A DNA stretch of 64,000 nt from Methanobacterium paludis (GTDB lineage Archaea; Methanobacteriota; Methanobacteria; Methanobacteriales; Methanobacteriaceae): NCBI RefSeq assembly GCF_000214725.1, contig NC_015574.1:434001-498000 (forward strand), given 5' to 3'. Under the pieces are notes generated by a model. The model did not search any database. It saw only the letters and a list, made by a program, of their open reading frames with translations, and was not told the origin of the DNA. Position 1 is the first letter of the stretch. Each line of letters starts with the position of its first letter. This document shows positions 47,314-55,357 of the stretch, one piece after another. The position numbers and the translations under genes are program-made.

Positions 47314-48088
47314 TGCTATTTAATCCACCACCCATAATGTAACTTAAACTGAGCTTTATACTGTTCCCTTCATCAACCTTCAATTTGTTTGTTGGAATAA
47401 TTAAAGGAGGATTTAACATGGGTGTGGGGCCGCATATTATGTCCTGTGTTATCAATGTAAAAGTTGTGATCTTTATTCCAGAAACAGTCCCTTTTTTGTT
47501 TATTTTAAGATCAAGCATTAGATCAATGTTTTCGTCTATCCATTTGTTCTTGTCAATTTGATCTTTAAAATCGATCTTGTCGTAGATTAAAAGGTCGCCA
47601 AGCACCTTATTTTTGGGGCTACCATCCTCATCATAACAGATATGTTCAACATCAATTTCTACAGGTTCAACACCATTAATAATTCCGTTTGGAATGATTT
47701 CGCCACATGCTTTCAGATTTTTTGCAACTGAATTGAGAACAGGGACCTGCTCCTCGTCTATGAGTGCAGTGTCCAGCATTTCACAGATTATAAGGTCTGC
47801 TTTCTCTAAATTAGCCTTCTGTAAAAAAAGAGTATTTTTTGCATCGCCCAGTATCACTTTGATGTTTTTAAAATCTTTTAATTGTGATTCTGTACGTTTT
47901 GCAACGTTCGGATTTATTTCAACTGCATAAACAAAATTTGCATACGGGGCAGCCCAGGTAGAAAGAATCCCTGAACCTGCACCTATATCGTATACAATTC
48001 CGTTAGCATTATTTATTATGGCTTCATAAAAGCCAGCCAATCTTTCATAATCTGATGTTAAGTCGTGGTGATAGGATGTTTCATACAT
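47285..48088 (-). CDS. PRMT-like SAM-dependent methyltransferase
   Basis: Class I methyltransferase of 267 residues. Motif I is YDIGAGSGILSTWAA, VYAVEINP is the ribose-binding strand and CEMLDTALIDEEQ resembles the double-Glu loop of protein arginine methyltransferases. The C-terminal barrel-like half is present but short, and a clear THW loop is absent. The target is unknown. The gene overlaps hycI, hinting at a link to hydrogenase processing. Confidence 0.7.
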   Translation of the reverse strand: MYETSYHHDLTSDYERLAGFYEAIINNANGIVYDIGAGSGILSTWAAPYANFVYAVEINPNVAKRTESQLKDFKNIKVILGDAKNTLFLQKANLEKADLIICEMLDTALIDEEQVPVLNSVAKNLKACGEIIPNGIINGVEPVEIDVEHICYDEDGSPKNKVLGDLLIYDKIDFKDQIDKNKWIDENIDLMLDLKINKKGTVSGIKITTFTLITQDIICGPTPMLNPPLIIPTNKLKVDEGNSIKLSLSYIMGGGLNSIEASIKRIS

Positions 48089-48200
48089 TTTTAATCTTTA
48101 ATGCTTGTTTATCTTTTTTTTGTTTTGAAGGTTTCCCAATTCAAACTTTACTTCCTTCACAGACTTATATAGGCTCAGATTATAATATTACGACGTTCAT

Positions 48201-48617
48201 TTAGGTTTTATCTATTTTCTCGCCGCTGGCCGTGCTCGTGAGTTTCACATGTTCCACGCCTTTGAGTCTCATTATTTTCTCTGTTAGGTCGCGGATGTAT
48301 TTTACGTCCCCTTTAACAACAACTACCTCAAGACAGTACTTTTCTGTCATGTGGACGTGCATAACTGCATTTATGTAATCTCTGTAGTCGTGCTGGATAT
48401 CTGTTAGATCTTCCATCACTCCGGTGTAGTGGTGATCGTATATAACAGCGATTATTCCTATCCTGTCACCTTCCATTTCATTCATCCACTGGTATCGGAC
48501 TATGTAATCTTTTAGAGCGTCTCTAATTCCTTTTGATCTTGATTGATATCCTCGATCTTTAAGTACTTCATCAAATTCATTTAAAAGCTTCTTTGGCAAT
48601 GACATACTAATTCTCAT
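48201..48617 (-). CDS. nikR: Nickel-responsive regulator NikR
   Basis: Ribbon-helix-helix repressor with a C-terminal ACT-like nickel domain. In the 139-residue numbering from the GTG at 48620, the Ni ligands are H77, H88, H90 and C96 (QHDY, MHVHM, YCLE), matching E. coli NikR H76, H87, H89, C95. The ATG at 48617 and GTG at 48620 are both in range of GGAGGG. It presumably controls nickel uptake, and its own promoter carries strong palindromes. Confidence 0.95.
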   Translation of the reverse strand: MRISMSLPKKLLNEFDEVLKDRGYQSRSKGIRDALKDYIVRYQWMNEMEGDRIGIIAVIYDHHYTGVMEDLTDIQHDYRDYINAVMHVHMTEKYCLEVVVVKGDVKYIRDLTEKIMRLKGVEHVKLTSTASGEKIDKT

Positions 48618-48646
48618 CACGATTTTCCCTCCATTTTTATATTATC

Positions 48647-48664
48647 GTAATACAATTATATTAC
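48647..48664 (-). promoter_or_regulatory. Inverted repeat at the nikR promoter (probable operator)
   Basis: GTAATATAATTGTATTAC on the minus strand: seven-base half-sites with only one mismatched pair. It lies directly after a TATA element (TTTATATAG, 48664-48672), between it and the expected start of transcription, which is where a bound repressor would block initiation. Autoregulation by NikR is inferred. Confidence 0.55.
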
Positions 48665-48674
48665 TATATAAAGC
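48664..48674 (-). promoter_or_regulatory. TATA element of nikR
   Basis: GCTTTATATAG read on the minus strand, about 45 bases before the start codon. The same sequence type precedes the tRNA-Gly pair. Confidence 0.6.
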
Positions 48675-48686
48675 TTACCTTTCAAT

Positions 48687-48832
48687 AGCAATATTGCTTC
48701 TTTTAAACAATATTGGTAATATAGTAACTCATAGAAGTGATTAAATCTTAATGCAAACTTAATACTATTCTATGGTTTTTTTAAGTATTTAATTAGTATT
48801 TAAATTTTGTCCTATAAGAACAATATTGTTCT
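48687..48832. promoter_or_regulatory. CAATATTG palindrome cluster between nikR and the CBS gene
   Basis: Three copies of the palindrome CAATATTG at 48689-48696, 48708-48715 and 48821-48828. The first extends to AGCAATATTGCT and the last to a perfect 16-base palindrome, AGAACAATATTGTTCT (48817-48832). They lie upstream of the nikR TATA element and could be operators for NikR or another regulator. Confidence 0.5.
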
Positions 48833-48929
48833 ATGTAAACAAAATTTATTGGAATTAAAATTAAAATTAATATACTATAACACCAGATTAAATCTCATAA
48901 CTTATTAATCAATGTTTGAGTATATTATA

Positions 48930-48952
48930 TTATGTAATATCTTATGTAATAT
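48930..48952 (+). repeat. Direct repeat near the CBS gene promoter
   Basis: TTATGTAATAT occurs at 48930-48940 and 48942-48952, in the promoter zone of the following CBS gene. Confidence 0.5.
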
Positions 48953-48985
48953 TTTTATTGATCAATGCTAATTTGGAGTGGTAAA

Positions 48986-49387
48986 ATGAAAGTTAAAGAA
49001 GCCATGAATAAAGGAGTTATAACTGTAAACCCTGATATAAAGCCATTGGAAGCATTTGAGAAGATGTACAAAGAAGGCGTAAGAAGACTTTTTGTTATGG
49101 ATGAGAAAGGGAACCCTCGGGGTGTAGTATCTTACTCAGATCTGATAGGCGTTCTTGGAAGTATAAAACCAACCACAAAGGAAATTGGAACCCTTAAAAT
49201 TGAGGATATTATGTCAGAGGACACTATAACCATATCTGCTGATGATGGAATTGAAGATGCTGCTAATTTGATGGTGAGAGCTGATGTTTCAGGACTTCTG
49301 GTTTTAGAAGATGAAAAGCCTGTAGGGGTAATCACTAAAACAGATATATGCCGGATGGTGGCAGCAGAATTACTGGTGCCCATATAA
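48986..49387 (+). CDS. Two-CBS-domain protein
   Basis: A 133-residue stand-alone CBS pair (about 1-60 and 70-130; VKEAMNKGVITV and IEDIMSEDTITI). Such proteins bind adenosyl ligands and regulate partners. The ATG at 48986 has GGAG about eight bases upstream; the earlier ATG at 48965 does not. It is divergent from nikR and shares its 370-base regulatory region. Confidence 0.85.
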   Translation: MKVKEAMNKGVITVNPDIKPLEAFEKMYKEGVRRLFVMDEKGNPRGVVSYSDLIGVLGSIKPTTKEIGTLKIEDIMSEDTITISADDGIEDAANLMVRADVSGLLVLEDEKPVGVITKTDICRMVAAELLVPI

Positions 49388-49596
49388 TAAACTTATAAAT
49401 AGGTTCTGTTTATTTTAAATCTTTTTTTATCTTTATATATCTATGAAACATTGTTGTTCAATAAATATTCCAAAATACTTTATTGATATTTTTGAAATGA
49501 AACTATAACAGAAATAGGTATGATAATTAGTAGAAAATGAAAAGACTGAAAGAATAGAGTTGAAAATAGGGTAACTGAACAATAAAAAGATAAAAA

Positions 49597-49746
<150 letters not shown>

Positions 49747-49787
49747 GTGTCTTGGCTATGACCGCGTATCATGGTTTTATGTTTATT

Positions 49788-49797
49788 CTATATAAGC
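49788..49797 (-). promoter_or_regulatory. TATA element for the tRNA-Gly pair
   Basis: GCTTATATAG on the minus strand, about 43 bases before the first mature tRNA base. This leaves a leader of about 18 bases for RNase P to remove. Confidence 0.6.
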
Positions 49798-50517
49798 TTT
49801 TAGGTTTTAATAAGATAAAAAAAAATTTTAATTTGGGATATCATAAAAATAACTGTAAAAAACATACTTAATGACTAATTTAAGGATAAACTTAATATAG
49901 GTCTTAACTTCTTAACATTATGTTTACTATTGATTAATTTGAGAAATTAAATGAAAAATACAATGTTTAGTTAATCAGAAAGAATTTGGTTTAAAGTTTT
50001 AGAGTATTTTCCCAAATTCAGATGATTCAGAAAAAAATATCCATTATTATCATAATCCATGAATCTATCATAATCCCTGAATCAATTACAATCAATAGAT
50101 ATGATGATAAAATTTTAAAAGTTAATTCAGTTAATTTGTTAAGATATTCTGGTTAAATGGGTTAAATGGTTGTTTAAAGACTTCAAAACTAAATTTTACT
50201 GGAATAAATCTTAATTTCAGAAACATTTATATGGTGGTAGAAGGTAACTTACTTCCGGTTATGATGTAATCCTTTAATCTTAATTGATGTGTCTATTTTA
50301 AAGGGCATGAACTCCATGAATTGGGTTATAATGATTAAATGTTAGAAATTTTAGTTAGAAATTAATCAATGTTTTAGATATTGTATTTAATTGGATTTTG
50401 TGGATATTTTATGGGATTGTTAAATGGTTTTTAATAATACGGATGTTTTATCTGGAAAAAGAGGTGGGGGTATAAAAAACGAATTCAGACGTTAATAAAA
50501 AAGTTGTTGGTTTTGTT
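49798..50517. other. Gene-free region upstream of the DASS transporter
   Basis: About 720 AT-rich bases. Visible are an 18-base tandem duplication with one mismatch (50048-50083, TATCATAATCCATGAATC) and a strong GAGGTGGGGG site near 50460. No ORF or RNA gene is recognised. Confidence 0.4.
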
Positions 50518-51861
50518 GTGGGTATTTTAGCTTTTTTAGTGGTTTTATTGGTTCCTCTGAGTGGTTTAAGTTATCCGGGTCATGCTGCTCTTGCGCTTTT
50601 GGTTTTTGCCATTGTGATGTGGGCTAGTGAGACTGTTAATTTGGCTGTGACGTCCATTATGATCATGTTTTTGCTGCCTTTGCTTGGCATTGAGAGTTTT
50701 AGTAATGCTGCGGTTGGGTTTGCTAATCCCATCATCTTCTTGATGATTGGTGGATTTATCTTGGCTGAGGCTATTCGTAAAAGTGGGCTTGCAAAACGTT
50801 TTACTTATTTCCTTTTGTCAAAGCTTGGTACGAGTCCGAGTATGAGTCTTTTTGCTGCTATTTTTTCTACGGGAATTCTCTCTGCTTGGATTGAGAATGT
50901 TGTGGCATTTGCAATGCTTCTCCCTATTATTAAGGAGATCATTCCTTTGATGGGTGTGAAGGATGCTGAGAAGGGTAACAGTAACTTTGCTAAGGCTATG
51001 GTTTTAGGTGCTTCATATGGTTCTCTTGCTGGGGGATTTGGAACGGAGATTGGTACGGCGCCGAACTTGATGGCAGCTGCTTATACGCATTTGCCTTTTG
51101 CTAATTGGATGGTCTTCGGATTTCCGCTTGCGATTGTTATGCTTTTTGTTATTTGGAAGACGTTGCAGTGGGTGTTCCCTCCGGAGGTTGAGGGTATTGT
51201 TGGTGGTAAAGAGACTTTGACCAACACGTTGAGTAAGCTGGGGTCTATAAATAGAACTGAGAAAATCACGGCTGTTATTTTGTTTTTCACCATAGGTCTT
51301 TGGGTTACAACAGGAATCACAGGACTCGACAGTTACTCGGTGGCACTTATCGGTGCAGCACTCTACTTTATAACAGGTGTTATTGACTGGAAAGATGCTC
51401 AGAAGAACATTGATTGGGGATTAATCATATTCTTCGGAGGTGCTTTAGCCCTTGGAGCAGCACTCTTGAACACTGGAGCCGCAAACTACTTGATACATGA
51501 TGCAATTGGTATGCTTGGAGGTAATCCTTCAACGTTGATCATTATGCTCTTGCTGATGGTTGTTGCTGTGATTTTCACACAGGTTATGTCCAATATAGCA
51601 CTTTCAGCTATTTTGGTGCCTATTGCCGTGACTTTGGCTTCTGCTCAGGGTCAGCCGGTTGGTATTTATGCTGTGCCTGTGGCAATTGCTTGTTCACTGT
51701 CTTTCATGTTCCCAATGGCAGATCCAACAGTTGCAATGGCATATGGGACAGGTTACGTGAACATCAAGGAGATCTTGAAAGCAGGTGTGCCTATGGTTGT
51801 GATAGGTATTATTCTGACCATAATTGTCTTACTGACAATCGCAGTGCCATTCCTGGGTTAA
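50518..51861 (+). CDS. DASS/SLC13-family anion transporter with altered SNT motifs
   Basis: A polytopic membrane protein of at least 447 residues with about eleven spans and the two re-entrant halves of DASS carriers. The substrate-binding SNT motifs read ENV (in SAWIENVVAFAM) and SNI (in VMSNIALSAIL), so the ligand may not be a typical dicarboxylate. The frame stays open upstream through NSDVNKKVVGFVV, which fits the family N-terminus, but no standard start codon lies between the TAA near 50472 and the GTG at 50518. The true start is uncertain. Codon choice shifts near 51250: the first part favours T-ending codons, the rest C and A. Confidence 0.8.
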   Translation: MGILAFLVVLLVPLSGLSYPGHAALALLVFAIVMWASETVNLAVTSIMIMFLLPLLGIESFSNAAVGFANPIIFLMIGGFILAEAIRKSGLAKRFTYFLLSKLGTSPSMSLFAAIFSTGILSAWIENVVAFAMLLPIIKEIIPLMGVKDAEKGNSNFAKAMVLGASYGSLAGGFGTEIGTAPNLMAAAYTHLPFANWMVFGFPLAIVMLFVIWKTLQWVFPPEVEGIVGGKETLTNTLSKLGSINRTEKITAVILFFTIGLWVTTGITGLDSYSVALIGAALYFITGVIDWKDAQKNIDWGLIIFFGGALALGAALLNTGAANYLIHDAIGMLGGNPSTLIIMLLLMVVAVIFTQVMSNIALSAILVPIAVTLASAQGQPVGIYAVPVAIACSLSFMFPMADPTVAMAYGTGYVNIKEILKAGVPMVVIGIILTIIVLLTIAVPFLG

Positions 51862-52396
51862 CTACAGAAAAAAAATCTAAAATATGACTAAACATAAATT
51901 TTAGATTCGAATTTGGAAAAATTAAGGAGAAGGAGTAATTGCAGAACAAAAAGCTAGTTGCAGAAAAGTTATTATCTGCAATTAACCCCCCTATTTTTAA
52001 TTTATTTTTTTTAAAATCAATATTGCATTTTAAAGTTGTTTCTCTAAATAAGGGTTTTAGCTTAAGCGACCTTTAAACTTTAAATTCATTAAAGTTCGGT
52101 TTTTTATTTTAATAGCTATTATTAATCTTTTAATAAAGATATCTGGTTTTTTTATGGGTTTAAAATGCATTTAAGACAATTAACAATAGGAAAATTTATA
52201 TATGATATTGTTCAAAGAATAGAAAGTTCTAAAGTATGAATTTATTAATATTACACTAATAGAAATGGGTTTAATAATTCTAAAATTTTTAAAAAGCTTA
52301 AAATGATGGAAAAACTTGATATATTATTTTAAAATTTTTATTCCTCAAGAATATATCTGATTGAAGTTGATCCTGGTTTTAAAGGATGGTTTTAAT
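51862..52396. other. Spacer between DASS and trkA-like genes
   Basis: About 530 AT-rich bases with one clear inverted repeat (51936-51984) and T-runs, most likely termination of the transporter gene and the promoter of the next. Confidence 0.4.
51936..51984. repeat. 10-base inverted repeat with a third copy in the loop
   Basis: TAATTGCAGA (51936-51945) and TCTGCAATTA (51975-51984), with TTGCAGA again at 51958-51964. It is followed by a C-run and T-rich DNA. Possible terminator or regulator site. Confidence 0.45.
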
Positions 52397-53047
52397 ATGT
52401 ATACTGTAATAATGGGTGGCGGAAGGGTAGGACTAAATCTTGCTTCTGCACTGGTTTCTGTTGGACACGATGTCACCCTAATTGAAAATGATGAAACACT
52501 CTGTGGAAATGCTGCGGCTGAATTAGATGCCCTTGTTATTTGCGGTAATGGAACAAATATAAAAACGCTTGAAGAAGCAAACATTGATGATGCAAATGTA
52601 TTCGTGGCAGCTACTGGCAACGATGAATCTAATTTACTCTCATGTATCCTTGTGAAGGATTACAAGGTTCCTAAGATTATTGCAAGGGTAAGCAACCCAG
52701 ATCATGAAGAAGCATTCAAAAAGGTAGGAATAAATGCAGTCATAAGTCCAGAACTTACAGCTGCAGGATACCTTGAAAAGCTTATAACAAGGCCCAAAAT
52801 AGCAGACCTCATTATCATTGGAAAGGGAAATGCAGAGTTACTTGATATAAGCGTTACCAATAAAAAAGTCATAGGCAAAAAAGTAGGGGATGTAAGTCCG
52901 ACAGATAACTACATAATAGCTGCCATATACAAAAATGGTGAAATAACTATTCCTAAGGAGAATATGGTGATTGGTGAGGGAGATAGGATATCAATTCTTG
53001 TGAAAACACCTAAAGTACAGGCTGTTACGCACATGTTTGCTAAATGA
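52397..53047 (+). CDS. trkA: TrkA-type potassium uptake regulator
   Basis: An RCK protein of 216 residues: an N-terminal NAD-binding Rossmann domain (MGGGRVGLNLASAL, about 5-18) and a C-terminal TrkA-C domain (about 140-210). It gates a TrkH/KtrB-type K+ channel, which is not in the window. The ATG at 52397 fits the family start; the ORF extends upstream from a TTG without support. Confidence 0.88.
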   Translation: MYTVIMGGGRVGLNLASALVSVGHDVTLIENDETLCGNAAAELDALVICGNGTNIKTLEEANIDDANVFVAATGNDESNLLSCILVKDYKVPKIIARVSNPDHEEAFKKVGINAVISPELTAAGYLEKLITRPKIADLIIIGKGNAELLDISVTNKKVIGKKVGDVSPTDNYIIAAIYKNGEITIPKENMVIGEGDRISILVKTPKVQAVTHMFAK

Positions 53048-53316
53048 AACGCACAATTGCTATGAATTTTAAAAGTAGATAGTCAGAATATTTACATGAT
53101 CAGATATTCGCATGATTATTCAGTTATATTTATCTATAAGAATTTGTTCCGAATATTCCTAATTTAACATTAAATTATGAAAATAGCATTAATAAAAAAT
53201 AAAATTGATTTTAAGTTAAATTAAATTTTTAAACAATTAAAATACTGTTTTTACAAAACATTTGTTCATTTCATTTACTAATATTTTCATGTTGCATCCA
53301 TAAGATAAATCTAAGA

Positions 53317-54843
53317 TCAAATATCCAGCATCTGATCAATGACTTGCATATCCACGTTATCTTCAAATATTTTTGCAAGTCTGTCTATTGAAAAATTTTT
53401 CAGATCTTCAAAGTCATCTTTAACAAGTCCAAGTGGTTCAAGACCCTTTGAGGTTCTTAAATAATCTGTGAAAAACCTTCTAAAGTGGAAGTTGTGGAAT
53501 ATGCCATGGAAATAGGTCCCTGCAGTAGCCCCGTTTACAGCCCCATCGTACTCGGAGGTTGGATGGTTTCCACACCCTTCAATAACTCTGAATAATGGTT
53601 TTGATGTTCCAAGTGTGGTAAGGCCTTCATGTAGTTCGTAACCCTTTACATTGTCGCCTTTAAGGTCTTCAAATATCCCCCCTCCAAGCACCTCGCCACG
53701 GCTCTGGGTGACAACTTTCTCAACAGAATCAAACCGTGTTTTGGCATCTAAAAGTCCAATGCCCTCAATGTTACCATATTTTGATTCTTTAAGTGTTTCA
53801 TCAATGATCTTGGTTCCGAGCATTTGATATCCTCCACATAAACCAAAAACAGGAATATCCTGTGATAGTTGTTTTATCTCATCTGTGAAACCAACCTTCT
53901 GAAGGGCTAAAAGGTCGCTTATGGTGTTTCTGGTGCCGGGCAATATGATTGCATCCACATCCCCTATTTTGTCCCCAAGCTCAATGAGTTTTATTCCAAC
54001 ATCAGGTTCGTATTCAATTGGGTCAATATCTGTGAAGTTGGAAATTCTGGGAAGTCTCATAACTCCAACTGTTAATTTCTCATTTTTCCGGTATTTATGC
54101 TCTGAAAGTGATGCTGAATCCTCTTCCGGAAGTTTGAGGTTTTCATCGTAGGGTAAAACTCCAAGAACTGGCACACCAACTATTTCTTCTATTTGACGTA
54201 TTCCTGGAATTAAAATGTCCAAGTTTCCTCGGAACTTGTTTATTACTATTCCCTTGATCCTTTTCCTGTCTTCTTCTGGCAGAAGGGAGAAGGTTCCTGC
54301 AATGGATGCGAAAACGCCACCTCTATCAATATCAGCAACCAAAATTACATCTGCATCTGCAATGCGAGCTATCTGCATGTTTGCAAGGTCCTTATCCAGC
54401 ATGTTTATCTCTGCAGGGGATCCTGCTCCCTCAATCACAATTATGTCATATTCCATTTTTAAAGCTTCGAGTGATGTTTTAATGGCTTTTAGAGCTTCAT
54501 CTCGAAAGTTGTTCTGGTAATTGTAAAAATTCATGTCACCTGCGGGCTTTCCATGCACGATGACTTGGGATATGAAATCTTCTTTGGGTTTCAATAGAAT
54601 AGGGTTCATGTTGTAGGATGGTTCAACCCCTGCAGCTTCAGCCTGGAGAACTTGGGCCATCGCTATCTCTGCATTTTCAGTTGTTGTGTAAGAGTTCAGG
54701 GACATATTTTGAGATTTGAACGGTGCTACTTTGTAACCCCTTTTTGAGAAGATTCTGCAGAGTGCAGCAACTGCAACACTTTTACCTGCATTTGAGGAGG
54801 TTCCTTGAACCATGATACAGGTTGTTTTCTTTTTTAAATCCAT
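53317..54843 (-). CDS. cbiP: Cobyric acid synthase
   Basis: Amidates peripheral carboxylates of the corrin ring with glutamine. The 508 residues comprise an N-terminal dethiobiotin-synthetase-like ATPase (GTSSNAGKSVAV at 14-25) and a C-terminal GATase domain with the Cys in FGLCGGYQMLG and the His in YFHGIFHN. A normal, complete protein. Confidence 0.95.
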   Translation of the reverse strand: MDLKKKTTCIMVQGTSSNAGKSVAVAALCRIFSKRGYKVAPFKSQNMSLNSYTTTENAEIAMAQVLQAEAAGVEPSYNMNPILLKPKEDFISQVIVHGKPAGDMNFYNYQNNFRDEALKAIKTSLEALKMEYDIIVIEGAGSPAEINMLDKDLANMQIARIADADVILVADIDRGGVFASIAGTFSLLPEEDRKRIKGIVINKFRGNLDILIPGIRQIEEIVGVPVLGVLPYDENLKLPEEDSASLSEHKYRKNEKLTVGVMRLPRISNFTDIDPIEYEPDVGIKLIELGDKIGDVDAIILPGTRNTISDLLALQKVGFTDEIKQLSQDIPVFGLCGGYQMLGTKIIDETLKESKYGNIEGIGLLDAKTRFDSVEKVVTQSRGEVLGGGIFEDLKGDNVKGYELHEGLTTLGTSKPLFRVIEGCGNHPTSEYDGAVNGATAGTYFHGIFHNFHFRRFFTDYLRTSKGLEPLGLVKDDFEDLKNFSIDRLAKIFEDNVDMQVIDQMLDI

Positions 54844-55357
54844 TTAGATACCTATCCTTGATTATTAGTTTACACTAATGCAAAATTGATGTTCAGATTG
54901 TCATATTGATTTCAATTGAATGATTATGTGAGTTGACAAATGCAATACGTATTACGTAATTTTCTGATTGATGTCTCCATGATCTAGCTCTTTAATCATT
55001 TTTAATCATCAAATTGTTGATATCAACGTTTGATCCTTATTGATTCTTATCATGTTTATGTACAATAAAAAAGTTTAGTTCTTGTTTTGTATTTGAGAAG
55101 TTTTTTATTTTTGGCGCTTGTTCATCTAGTTAAATCATTTTTTGGCATAGTGATCTATGCTTTTATATACTTGAAGTTACTAAAGTAAGAAAAATCTTAG
55201 AAAGTTTTATATGAATGAAAGTAATAGTAAAGATTTCTAAAAGCAAATATTCATATATAATATATAAGATAGTATATATTTAATAAAGCATATCAATCTA
55301 AAAAAAAATCACTTTGATTTTTGTATAATGCAAAATTTGAGGAGGTTGTCATAAATT
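54844..55357. other. Divergent region between cbiP and lonB
   Basis: About 510 bases. It holds a strong palindrome next to a TATA element (see 55145-55170), a second run of TATA-like sequence at 55250-55290, and GAGGAGG 12-14 bases before the lonB ATG. Confidence 0.4.
55145..55160. promoter_or_regulatory. Palindrome beside a TATA element
   Basis: GCATAG-TGAT-CTATGC, six-base perfect arms, ends two or three bases before TTTATATAC (about 55161-55170). This is the placement expected for a regulator overlapping or bordering the TFB recognition element. Which gene it controls, lonB or another transcript, is not clear. Confidence 0.4.
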
